The notes beneath the pieces were generated by a model. It saw only the letters and a program-made list of their open reading frames with translations. It was not told where the DNA came from and did not search any database. Position numbers and translations under genes: made by a program. From Bacillus sp. ISL-45 (lineage in GTDB: Bacteria > Bacillota > Bacilli > Bacillales > Cytobacillaceae), in the NCBI RefSeq assembly GCF_018613195.1, contig NZ_JAGGQQ010000003.1, positions 124,001 to 188,000 on the forward strand: a stretch of 64,000 nt of DNA, given 5' to 3'. Positions 24,697 through 32,622 of this stretch are shown piece by piece; positions within the stretch are counted from its first letter, which is position 1; each line of letters begins with the position of its first letter.

Positions 24697-26058
24697 ATGA
24701 AGAATAAAACTGCTAAACTATCACTCTTTGCCATTACATGGCCACTTTTTATTGAAATTCTCCTATATATGCTGATGGGGAATGCGGATACGCTGATGCT
24801 GTCCCAGTATTCGGATAATTCCGTGGCAGCTGTCGGGGTTTCCAATCAGATTCTCTCGATGGTTATTGTCATGTTTGGCTTCATTGCAACAGGGACTGCC
24901 ATCCTGGTCGCACAGAACCTGGGGGCAGAACGAAATGATGAGGCTCGTGAAGTTTCATCTGTATCCATTGGGGCAAATCTTGTATTTGGCCTGGTCCTGA
25001 GCGCTGCCGTGTTCATTTTCAGTGAGCAACTGCTCCGATTAATGGATCTGCCACCTGAACTGTTCGATGAAGCCAATTCTTATCTGCGGATTGTCGGCGG
25101 CTTTTCGTTCATCCAGTCGCTGATCATGACAGTCAGCAGTATTATCCGCAGCTATGGATTTACACGTGATATCATGTATGTCACAATCGGCATGAATGTA
25201 CTCAATGTCATCGGCAATTATTTCTTCATCTTCGGCCCGTTCGGCTTCCCTGTCCTTGGGGTTGAGGGTGTGGCGATTTCAACCACTGTCAGCCGGGTCA
25301 TCGGATTGCTGGCGGCTATTTATGTGATGACAAAGCGAGTCCCTGGCTCATTGCCAATATCGTTGCTGTTCAGTTTTCCAAAAAAACATTTGAAAAATCT
25401 GCTTAATATCGGCATTCCTTCAGCTGGGGAGCACTTGAGCTACAATAGCTCCCAGATGGTGATCACCTATTTTATCGCTACGTTAGGAACCCAGGCATTG
25501 ACCGCAAAAGTTTATACTCAAAATGTCATGATGTTCATTTTCCTTTTCAGTATCGCGATCAGCCAGGGCACTCAGATTTTGATTGGCCATATGGTCGGCG
25601 CAAAAGAAATCGAGAATGCGTATAAGCGCGCATTAAAAAGTTTAAAGCTGGCTATTTTAATTTCCATTGCTGCCGCGTTGGCCGTGTCCTTCTTTTCGAA
25701 AGACCTGCTCGGAATCTTCACGGATAATATGAGCATCATTGAGGTCGGTACCACATTGATTTTACTCACAATCATCCTTGAACCCGGCAGATCCTTTAAC
25801 CTTGTACTGATCAGTTCACTCAGGGCAGCCGGAGATGTAAAATTCCCTGTTTATATGGGAATCCTGTCGATGTGGGGAGTAAGCGTAACACTATCTTATT
25901 TCCTAGGGATATATCTTGAGATGGGACTTGTCGGCATTTGGATCGCCTTCATTGCGGACGAGTGGCTGCGCGGACTGCTTATGCTGTGGCGCTGGAAATC
26001 ACGAGTTTGGGTGAAAAAATCATTCGTGCCGGATGCCCAGCCAGTGCAGGCTGAATAA
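24697..26058 (+). CDS. MATE-family efflux transporter
   Basis: A 453-aa membrane protein with about twelve helices in two homologous halves. LFIEILLYMLMGNADTLMLSQYSDNSVAAVGVSNQI begins the first half, with IGNYFFIFGPFGFPVLGVEGVAIST as the domain link typical of MATE pumps. These use Na+ or H+ gradients to export drugs or metabolites. It could correspond to B. subtilis YisQ, a MATE protein of the same chromosomal region, but this is uncertain. SD TTGGAGATGTAAAC. Followed by a 53-bp tandem hairpin array. Confidence 0.9.
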   Translation: MKNKTAKLSLFAITWPLFIEILLYMLMGNADTLMLSQYSDNSVAAVGVSNQILSMVIVMFGFIATGTAILVAQNLGAERNDEAREVSSVSIGANLVFGLVLSAAVFIFSEQLLRLMDLPPELFDEANSYLRIVGGFSFIQSLIMTVSSIIRSYGFTRDIMYVTIGMNVLNVIGNYFFIFGPFGFPVLGVEGVAISTTVSRVIGLLAAIYVMTKRVPGSLPISLLFSFPKKHLKNLLNIGIPSAGEHLSYNSSQMVITYFIATLGTQALTAKVYTQNVMMFIFLFSIAISQGTQILIGHMVGAKEIENAYKRALKSLKLAILISIAAALAVSFFSKDLLGIFTDNMSIIEVGTTLILLTIILEPGRSFNLVLISSLRAAGDVKFPVYMGILSMWGVSVTLSYFLGIYLEMGLVGIWIAFIADEWLRGLLMLWRWKSRVWVKKSFVPDAQPVQAE

Positions 26059-26080
26059 GTTATGGAGACTATGCTGCTAG

Positions 26081-26236
26081 CCTTTAATTGTACCCTTATG
26101 GATGGAGATTCTGCTGCATAAGGGTACGATTTGCCCTTAATTGTATCCTTATAGAAAGTGATGCTGCTGCATAAGGATACGGTTTGCCCTTAATTGTATC
26201 CTTATAGGAAGCGATGCTGCTGCATAAGGGTACGAT
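26081..26236. repeat. 53-bp tandem array, three units, each a covarying hairpin
   Basis: Units start with CCTTTAATTG or CCCTTAATTG. Hairpin arms: GTACCCTTAT/ATAAGGGTAC (26090-26127), GTATCCTTAT/ATAAGGATAC (26143-26180), GTATCCTTAT/ATAAGGGTAC (26196-26233). Period is exactly 53 bp. The C-G to T-A change between units 1 and 2 keeps pairing; unit 3 has a T-G pair. The loop always ends CTGCTGC. It lies between convergent genes. Confidence 0.85.
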
Positions 26237-26261
26237 TATCTCGCAAACATTTAATGTAATT

Positions 26262-26304
26262 AAAAACTCCCGACCAGAATGTTGAATTCCAGCCGGGAGT
26301 TTTT
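26262..26304. terminator. Bidirectional terminator of the dehydrogenase gene
   Basis: AAAAACTCCCG pairs with CGGGAGTTTTT across a 21-nt interior containing GAATGTTGAATTC. Confidence 0.8.
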
Positions 26305-26328
26305 ATTTTTCTGATCCGGTGTGCCCTT

Positions 26329-27387
26329 TTAATAGGTTAGGATCTTTGAATTAATATAGGTGATGACGTCTTGTGTATTTGAAGAACCGCCGATATCTCG
26401 TGTTTTTACACCTTCAATAATTGTTTCTTCGATTGCACGGAGCAATAAAGTGCCGAGTTCATTCAGCCCAAGGTGGTCGAGCATCATTTTTGCGGTCCAG
26501 AGCTGCCCGATTGGATTTGCGATACCCCTGCCTACAATATCCGGCGCTGAGCCGTGGACAGGCTCAAACATAGACGGATATTTTCCAGTCAGATTGATAT
26601 TCGCTGCAGGTGCGATGCCAATACTTCCCATGATCGCCGCTCCAAGATCGGTCAGGATATCGCCAAACAGGTTGCTGGCAACGATGACATCAAAATGGTG
26701 TGCCTTCGAAACTAAGAAGGCACATAAAGCATCAATATGATTGCTTTCCGTTTCAATCCGCGGGAACTCAGCACTGATTTCGTTGAATACCCCATCCCAG
26801 AAAGGCATGCTGTGGACTATTCCATTTGATTTGGTCGCACTCGTGACTCTGCCCTTTCTGGTCTGCGCCAGCTCAAAGGCATAGCGGATTGTCCTTTCCG
26901 TCGCTTTACGGGTGAAAATCGCATTTTGGATCGCGATTTCATCTTCACCGCTATGGATTCTCCCTCCGGATTCACTATACTCTCCTTCACTATTTTCACG
27001 GACGACAATAAAGTCAAAATGATTAGGTTCAGCAAGCGGGGATTTGATTCCCTCGATAAATTTTGCAGGCCTGATATTGATCACCTGCTCGCATTCACGG
27101 CGAATTTTAATCAGCAGGCCCCATAAAGAAATATGGTCAGGAACAAGCTGGGGATTACCGACCGCCCCGAGATAAATGGCATTTGTTTGCTTAAGCTGCT
27201 CAATTCCGTCTTCGGACATCATCTGGCCATGTTCAAGATAATACTCACAGCTCCACGGATGGGTTTGGTAATGGAACTTCACCCCGCCATGAAGGTCGGC
27301 GAGAGTGTCTAAGATTTGCAGTGTCGCAGGAACGATTTCCTTGCCGATTCCATCACCTGGTATTACGGATATATCTAGTTGGTTCAT
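26329..27387 (-). CDS. Tartrate/D-malate dehydrogenase-type enzyme (isocitrate/isopropylmalate dehydrogenase family)
   Basis: A 352-aa NAD(H)-dependent beta-hydroxyacid oxidative decarboxylase. ISVIPGDGIGKEI is the N-terminal motif; RRECEQVINIRPAKFIEGI, VVRENSEGEYSESGGR and ATKSNGIVHSMPFWD are substrate-site segments; HFDVIVASNLFGDILTDLGAA carries the metal-binding Asp; EPVHGSAPDI is the nucleotide site. The RECEQVINIRP form and lack of leucine-pathway neighbours point to the tartrate dehydrogenase/decarboxylase (TtuC/YcsA, DmlA) branch rather than LeuB. Located after the TRAP transporter genes on the same strand, so it probably oxidises the imported hydroxy-dicarboxylate. The substrate cannot be fixed from sequence. 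Confidence 0.88.
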   Translation of the reverse strand: MNQLDISVIPGDGIGKEIVPATLQILDTLADLHGGVKFHYQTHPWSCEYYLEHGQMMSEDGIEQLKQTNAIYLGAVGNPQLVPDHISLWGLLIKIRRECEQVINIRPAKFIEGIKSPLAEPNHFDFIVVRENSEGEYSESGGRIHSGEDEIAIQNAIFTRKATERTIRYAFELAQTRKGRVTSATKSNGIVHSMPFWDGVFNEISAEFPRIETESNHIDALCAFLVSKAHHFDVIVASNLFGDILTDLGAAIMGSIGIAPAANINLTGKYPSMFEPVHGSAPDIVGRGIANPIGQLWTAKMMLDHLGLNELGTLLLRAIEETIIEGVKTRDIGGSSNTQDVITYINSKILTY

Positions 27388-27502
27388 TTTATATCTCTCC
27401 CTACTATTCTTTATTTATGTAAAGTTATCTTCAGACTCGCTGCTGCAAGAGCAGGCTATCAGTTTATTTTCGCCATAACTCCTAGCTTTCCACTAAAAAT
27501 GT

Positions 27503-27547
27503 AAAAAAAGAATCAGGGAATTCCCACTAACCTGGACTCCCTGATTC
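27503..27547 (-). terminator. Terminator of the TRAP permease gene
   Basis: GAATCAGGGA pairs with TCCCTGATTC; the minus strand continues TTTTTTTAC. Confidence 0.8.
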
Positions 27548-27568
27548 CTCCATTCCCAATTTGCTATC

Positions 27569-29539
27569 CTAGACTGCCAGTGTGTTATCTGCCTCTTTTT
27601 TCACGATGATCAGCTGGACAGCAACAGCCGACGCAATGATCACAAGCGCGATTAAATCTGTCTTTAAGCCAGAATCAATTGATAGAAGCGACGCAATGAC
27701 TAGCAAAACCCTCGTAACCCAAATGGCGCGCCGTCCCGCGAACCATCCCTGGACGCTGGCTGAAAGCAGGTAAATGCCGATGGCTGCTGTAGTTACAGCA
27801 AGGGAGATTTCCATAAAGCTTCCTACCATCAATAATTGCGGACTGTAGATAAACATAAAAGGAACGATGAAGGCTGCAATTCCAAGCCTGAATGCTTCCA
27901 CTCCCGTTTTCATCGGATCAGTGCCTGCAATTCCAGCTGCCGCATAGGCTGCAAGAGCGACTGGCGGTGTGATGGCTGACATGACAGCATAGTAGAAGAC
28001 GAACATATGCGCAAACAGTGGTTCAATTCCCAGGTTAACCAATCCAGGTGCAACAACGGAAGCACCCACGGCATAGGCTGCTGTTGTCGGCATACCCATC
28101 CCGAGGAAAATCGCAATGAACATAGCGAACAAGAGAGCAAGGAATTCACTGTTTCCGGCCACTGAAAAGAGCATGGAGCTGAATCTTAGGCCAACCCCTG
28201 TCAAGGCGATTACCCCAACGATAATGCCGGCGGTGGCACAAACTGCTAATAGTTGAATTGTGTTTTTCATCCCAAGTTCTAAAGCTTCCAGGACCTTCTT
28301 TAATCCCATTCTCGTTTCCTTGCGAACCCAGCTGATAGCAAGACAAGCCAGAATGCTGTATGTTCCCGACAAGATAACAGAATATCCTTGCAGCAGCATC
28401 CCGATTAACAGGATGATTGGCACAAACAAATACGCCTTCTTTAAAATGCTTTTCAGACTCGGCAGATCTTTCCTTGAAATTCCCTTCATGCCCTTTTTGA
28501 TTGCTTCGAAATCGACCATGAAATATACAGAAAGGAAATATAATATTGCCGGAATTGTTGCTGCAATAACAATTTCGCTATAGCGGATTCCGGTAATTTC
28601 GGCCATCAGGAAAGCCCCCGCTCCCATGATTGGGATCATGATCTGTCCCCCAGCCGAAGCAGTTGCCTCTGTTGCTGCAGCAAATCGGCCATTATAACCT
28701 ACTCGCTTCATCAAAGGAATCGTCAACGAACCGGTTGCAACCGCATTTCCTGCTGATGTACCATTCATCATTCCCATCAAACCACTGGAAATGACGGCTA
28801 CTTTTGCCGGGCCTCCACGCATTCCTCCTGCAAGGGTAAAAGAAAAATCAATAAAGTAGCGCCCTACACCCGACATCTGCAAAAACGCTCCAAAAATAAT
28901 AAAAAGCAAAATATATTTGGACGAAACGTCGAGCGTAACTCCGAATACACCATCAAGACCATAAATATAGGTAGTAAAGCGTTCAATACTGTAGCCGCTA
29001 TGGTTAAGGATGCTTGGAAGGTACGGACCGACGAAGGCATAGAGAATGAATATGCCTGCCAGAATCGGGAGCGTCCAGCCACTTGTCCTCCTTGTAAGTT
29101 CAAGGACCAGCAATATTCCTGCCAATGCTATGATAAAGTCCATTGTTGTCGGCAGGACGCCAAATCGGAAAAGTAATTGTTTTAAATTCATATATATATA
29201 GATAAAGATGCCGATGCTTGCCAGGATAAGGACCCAATCGACAATATGAATCTTTCCATTCGCTTTCTTCCACCCTGGGAAGAGCATGAAGCCAAGAACT
29301 GCTCCGAAAAGTAAATGGGCGCTTCTGAATAGCCATGGATCAATCGGGTTAAAGTTTAAAATATATAAATGGAACAGCGCACCAATTACAGCAATCGAGG
29401 TGAAAAGGGTCTTAGTCCAGCCAGTGAACCTTCGTGCCTCGGTGGCACTTTCGACCTGTTCCTCCTCTTCAGCTTCTTCGAGCATTTCAAGGACGGGCTT
29501 ATTGATCAATTCGGTTTGTTCTGTTTTTTCCTTGCTCAT
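27569..29539 (-). CDS. TAXI-TRAP transporter fused membrane subunit (DctQM fusion)
   Basis: A 656-aa membrane protein of the TRAP 4TM/12TM fusion family (TIGR02123-like), which moves organic acids with Na+ or H+ using a TAXI binding protein. Residues ~35-180 hold the small-subunit helices. The large-subunit part contains SGVGRYFIDFSFTLAGGMRGGPAKVAVISSGLMGMMNGTSAGNAVATGS and FLGMGMPTTAAYAVGASVVAPGLVNLGIEPLFAHMFVFYYAV, both characteristic. The start ATG 29539 is preferred because an upstream in-frame ATG lies in the loop of an intercistronic hairpin. It pairs with the TAXI lipoprotein encoded just upstream. Confidence 0.92.
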   Translation of the reverse strand: MSKEKTEQTELINKPVLEMLEEAEEEEQVESATEARRFTGWTKTLFTSIAVIGALFHLYILNFNPIDPWLFRSAHLLFGAVLGFMLFPGWKKANGKIHIVDWVLILASIGIFIYIYMNLKQLLFRFGVLPTTMDFIIALAGILLVLELTRRTSGWTLPILAGIFILYAFVGPYLPSILNHSGYSIERFTTYIYGLDGVFGVTLDVSSKYILLFIIFGAFLQMSGVGRYFIDFSFTLAGGMRGGPAKVAVISSGLMGMMNGTSAGNAVATGSLTIPLMKRVGYNGRFAAATEATASAGGQIMIPIMGAGAFLMAEITGIRYSEIVIAATIPAILYFLSVYFMVDFEAIKKGMKGISRKDLPSLKSILKKAYLFVPIILLIGMLLQGYSVILSGTYSILACLAISWVRKETRMGLKKVLEALELGMKNTIQLLAVCATAGIIVGVIALTGVGLRFSSMLFSVAGNSEFLALLFAMFIAIFLGMGMPTTAAYAVGASVVAPGLVNLGIEPLFAHMFVFYYAVMSAITPPVALAAYAAAGIAGTDPMKTGVEAFRLGIAAFIVPFMFIYSPQLLMVGSFMEISLAVTTAAIGIYLLSASVQGWFAGRRAIWVTRVLLVIASLLSIDSGLKTDLIALVIIASAVAVQLIIVKKEADNTLAV

Positions 29540-29563
29540 TTTTACACCAACCTTCTTAAATAC

Positions 29564-29589
29564 ACCTATCCCCATAAGAGGGGATAGGT
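29564..29589 (-). promoter_or_regulatory. Hairpin between TAXI binding protein and permease genes
   Basis: ACCTATCCCC pairs perfectly with GGGGATAGGT (10 bp) around TCTTAT, directly after the binding-protein stop. No T-run. Probably processing or stabilising stem giving more binding protein than permease. Confidence 0.65.
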
Positions 29590-29596
29590 TAGTATT

Positions 29597-30637
29597 CTAC
29601 TTTTTATTCATTTCTGGCGGATAGACTGATTTCGGCAGTTCAATTCCTTTTTCCTCGTAATACTTAATTGCCCCTGGGTGAAGCGGAACATCTTTATTAA
29701 TCTTTATCGCTTCTTCTACAGCTTCTTCCATTGATACATGGGTTTTTACAAGCATGTCATGATTTTCATGATAAGCCTTTACCAGGTCATAAACAAAGTC
29801 CTGATTGGCATCCTTACGCACAATTCCAAAGTTGAACATGGCAATCGTTTCGATGTCTTTATCCAGTGTTGTATATGTGTCGGCAGGAATCGTGAACGGG
29901 AAGAAGTATGGGAACTTTTCGGTGACCTTATCCCTCATTTCCCCATCGATCCCAAAGAAATTGATTTTCCTTTGAACTTCGATTTCAGATACAGCAGAAA
30001 TAGGAATACCTGCTGCATATCCGATGATGTCAAGCTGGCCATCCATCTGTTGGGAAGCCATGTCACTTGCGCCAGCCTGCACGTTATCAGTATCCAATCC
30101 CAAAACATCATGGATTAATGGAACGTAGGTTCCGGAAGTCCCCCCAGCCGGTCCAACACCAACACGTTGACCTTTAATATCTTCAAGTTTCTTAACCCCT
30201 GACTCTTCCAACGCCCACCAATGAATCGGTGTGGTATACATTGGGAAAACAATCCGGACATCCTCCATCTTGTTTCCGCCAGTCCATTCCCCGGTTCCTG
30301 TATACCCTTCATAAGCCGGACCAAGTGTTACCATTCCGATATCCTGTTCACCCGCCTGGGTTAATTGCATATTATGGACAGGTCCCCCTGTTACTTCAAC
30401 ATTAGCTGTAATATCCAGCTTTTGTTCTAATAATGAGGCTAAGCCTCCACCAACAATGAAATAAGTGCCTCCCTGTGAAGCAGTTCCAATTTTAACGGTC
30501 TTTGGATAATCCTGATATTTGATTTCAGCCGCTTCACCGCTCGTCTCGCTGCCTCCTCCATTTCCGCAGGCTGATGTCAAAACTATTGACAATCCAGCAA
30601 CTGCAGCGATCGCTTTCTTTTTCCAATTAAAATTCAT
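29597..30637 (-). CDS. TAXI-family TRAP transporter solute-binding lipoprotein
   Basis: A 346-aa extracellular binding protein. Residues 1-23 are a lipoprotein signal with lipobox TSAC (LSIVLTSACGNGGG). The TAXI hallmark KIGTASQGGTYFIVGGGLASLLEQ follows at ~50, then ANVEVTGGPVHNMQLTQAGEQDIG and GVGPAGGTSGTYVPLI. It captures the substrate and feeds the fused permease downstream. TAXI ligands known elsewhere include 2-oxoglutarate and other dicarboxylates; here the neighbouring dehydrogenase suggests tartrate or malate-like acids. Confidence 0.92.
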   Translation of the reverse strand: MNFNWKKKAIAAVAGLSIVLTSACGNGGGSETSGEAAEIKYQDYPKTVKIGTASQGGTYFIVGGGLASLLEQKLDITANVEVTGGPVHNMQLTQAGEQDIGMVTLGPAYEGYTGTGEWTGGNKMEDVRIVFPMYTTPIHWWALEESGVKKLEDIKGQRVGVGPAGGTSGTYVPLIHDVLGLDTDNVQAGASDMASQQMDGQLDIIGYAAGIPISAVSEIEVQRKINFFGIDGEMRDKVTEKFPYFFPFTIPADTYTTLDKDIETIAMFNFGIVRKDANQDFVYDLVKAYHENHDMLVKTHVSMEEAVEEAIKINKDVPLHPGAIKYYEEKGIELPKSVYPPEMNKK

Positions 30638-30728
30638 TGTATTTCCCCCTTAAAATTGTTTACTATTTGGCTCTGAAGACATTTTGCTGGCGAATTAGCA
30701 TTAACCTATCCTATAACAGAGCCTGGGG

Positions 30729-31787
30729 TTAGTGTTCTGCCCCTTTGTTCCTCGGAAGCTGTTTTATAAAATCTGCTCCAAACCGATTGATGAATCTCTG
30801 GTAAATCGGTTTGAAAGCTTCTTCCCATAATTCTTTTTCTTCTTCTGATAAATAGTGGATTTCAACACATCCACAATCCTTCAACTCTTGTAAACTCTCA
30901 TCATTCAACTTCCTGGCCATCTTCTTTTCCCAGGCAGTAACCTCCTTAATGGATTCCTGGAGGATTTGCTGCACATGTTCAGGCAACTGGTCCCAGAATT
31001 CTTTTTTCAACAATACGACATACCCGAGATAACCATGATTGCTGACTGTCATATGCTTCTGTTGGGAATGGATTCCTTTGCTGACAATGTTGGAGTATGT
31101 ATTTTCCTGGCCATCGATCTCGTTTTTCTCCAGTAATTGATAGACCTCATTGAAAGAATTGGATTGTATTTCTGCTTTCAGTTCTAGAAATTGCTGCCTG
31201 ATTATCTCACTTGGCATGATTCGGAACCTTAATCCTCGGAAATCTTCAGGCTGGACGAGCGGCTTTGATATATTGGTCATTTGCTTGAATCCATTTTCCC
31301 ACATGCCCAATGGATAAAAACCTTCCCTCTCAAGCCCTTTCAATAATTTGTCCCCGACATTCCCGTCAAGATACTCTTGGACCTCATCGGTGTCCTGAAA
31401 TGCAAAAGGTAAGTCAAGAGCTTGCCATTCAGGCACAGAGGAACTGATTTTGGCTGTTGCAGGAGCAATCATCTGGATATCACCTCTTAGCAGCGCATCG
31501 ATTTCCTCTCCATCCTTATAAAGATAACCATTGGGGAATACCTGGACCTCGACATACCCTTTTGATTTCTCTTTGACCAGGCTGGCAAACTTCCTGGCAG
31601 CCATTCCTTTTGGAGTTTTTTCCCCGACGATATGAGAAAACCGGATGACGATTCTCTCTTCCTTGCTAAGCTGCTCGTGATCAACAGCCACTTTCTGTGT
31701 TTGACAAGATGACAAAGTTAGTAAAAGCAGTGGGAATACCATAATTAAAATCATTCTTGGCTTTGTCCGGAAAAGGTAATGGATCAC
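30729..31787 (-). CDS. DctP-type solute-binding lipoprotein, probable co-sensor (DctB-like)
   Basis: A 352-aa binding protein of the DctP family, unrelated to the adjoining TAXI protein. With GTG 31787 as start (GGAGGAAGGGG upstream; a longer frame from 31832 lacks an SD) the signal peptide is MIHYLFRTKPRMILIMVFPL followed by lipobox SSC at C28. Family features: IRFSHIVGEKTPKGMAARKFA, AYLYKDGEEI-like VFPNGYLYKDGEE, GLRFRIMPSEI and NEVYQLLEKNEIDGQENTYSN. No DctQ/DctM genes pair with it. In B. subtilis DctB, a DctP-type protein beside DctS/DctR, is needed for sensing C4-dicarboxylates, so this one probably presents ligand to the DctS-like kinase. Confidence 0.85.
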   Translation of the reverse strand: MIHYLFRTKPRMILIMVFPLLLLTLSSCQTQKVAVDHEQLSKEERIVIRFSHIVGEKTPKGMAARKFASLVKEKSKGYVEVQVFPNGYLYKDGEEIDALLRGDIQMIAPATAKISSSVPEWQALDLPFAFQDTDEVQEYLDGNVGDKLLKGLEREGFYPLGMWENGFKQMTNISKPLVQPEDFRGLRFRIMPSEIIRQQFLELKAEIQSNSFNEVYQLLEKNEIDGQENTYSNIVSKGIHSQQKHMTVSNHGYLGYVVLLKKEFWDQLPEHVQQILQESIKEVTAWEKKMARKLNDESLQELKDCGCVEIHYLSEEEKELWEEAFKPIYQRFINRFGADFIKQLPRNKGAEH

Positions 31788-31870
31788 TGGTTCAACTTGC
31801 CCCTTCCTCCATCCATGGCAAAACATTGACATTTTGATGAATTTTTTTTGTCCATATTTTGATAATTCAA

Positions 31871-31899
31871 ATTATAAAGCGCTTCCATTGCGTCAACAA
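31871..31899 (-). promoter_or_regulatory. Promoter of the DctB-like gene with overlapping cre
   Basis: On the minus strand TTGTTG (31899-31894), 17-bp spacer, TATAAT (31876-31871). A cre-like sequence TGGAAGCGCTTTAT (31887-31874) overlaps spacer and -10, so CcpA binding would exclude polymerase. This suggests catabolite repression of the binding-protein/transporter/dehydrogenase genes. Confidence 0.65.
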
Positions 31900-31900
31900 G

Positions 31901-31923
31901 AAAAAGACCATAATGGTCTTTTT
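31901..31923 (-). terminator. Terminator of the dctSR-like operon
   Basis: AAAAAGACC pairs with GGTCTTTTT around ATAAT, between the response-regulator gene and the promoter of the DctB-like gene. Confidence 0.75.
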
Positions 31924-31962
31924 GGTCTTTTTGGTCAAAAAATATAAGAGGTTTAATTCAAA

Positions 31963-32622
31963 TTAAATAAAATAATAATGGCTTGGCCGTCCAACACTTC
32001 CATATTGGACATGCACCCTGATCTTCTTAGATTGTACGAGATACTCCAAATATCTTCTTACCGTTACCCGTGCCATCCCCATGACGGATGCAAGGCTTTC
32101 GGACGTAACGGGTTCGTTCTGTTCCATCAATGCTAATAAAATCTGCTTCAGTGTTTTTTCACTTAGGCCTTTTGGCAAGTATTCTGCCTGTCCATGCATT
32201 TGTTTGAATTCGTCGATGTCTTCCTGCTTCAAGCTGGGTGAAGCATTTAATTTATTCCACATTTTCTCGTATGCCTCGAGCGCCGATTTGAATCGGTCAA
32301 AACGGAAGGGTTTCACCAGATAATCAACCGCACCTAACCGAAAAAAATCATGGATGGTCGGGGCATCCCTTGCTGCAGTGATCATGATGACATCCGTTGG
32401 AATATTCTGTTCTCGTATAGATTTCATTACTTCCATTCCGGATAAGTCCGGTAAAAACATATCGAGAAGCACCAGGTCCGGCTTTAGCTCTTGAATCTCT
32501 TTGACTGCTTCTGCTCCCAAGGCGGCTGAACCGCACAATTGGAATAAGGGTAGCCTTTTCAGGAATCCAATATTCACATCAAGAACCATTGGATCGTCTT
32601 CAACTATAAAAACTTTTATCAT
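31963..32622 (-). CDS. Response regulator, DctR/CitB family
   Basis: A 219-aa two-component regulator. Receiver domain residues 1-120: acidic pair EDD at 8-10, phospho-acceptor D54 in LVLLDMFLPD, and K in DYLVKPF. Residues ~150-215 hold a helix-turn-helix (PVTSESLASVMGMARVTVRRYLEYL) as in CitB/DctR/DcuR. ATG 32622 has SD AAGGGGAGA; it overlaps the kinase gene by 23 bp, so translation is coupled. Likely activates the DctB-like, TAXI-TRAP and dehydrogenase genes. Confidence 0.9.
   Translation of the reverse strand: MIKVFIVEDDPMVLDVNIGFLKRLPLFQLCGSAALGAEAVKEIQELKPDLVLLDMFLPDLSGMEVMKSIREQNIPTDVIMITAARDAPTIHDFFRLGAVDYLVKPFRFDRFKSALEAYEKMWNKLNASPSLKQEDIDEFKQMHGQAEYLPKGLSEKTLKQILLALMEQNEPVTSESLASVMGMARVTVRRYLEYLVQSKKIRVHVQYGSVGRPSHYYFI

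Noticed and set aside
26329-27387. LeuB (3-isopropylmalate dehydrogenase)
   Set aside because: No leucine genes nearby; location after a TRAP transporter and the RECEQVINIRP segment favour the tartrate/D-malate branch.
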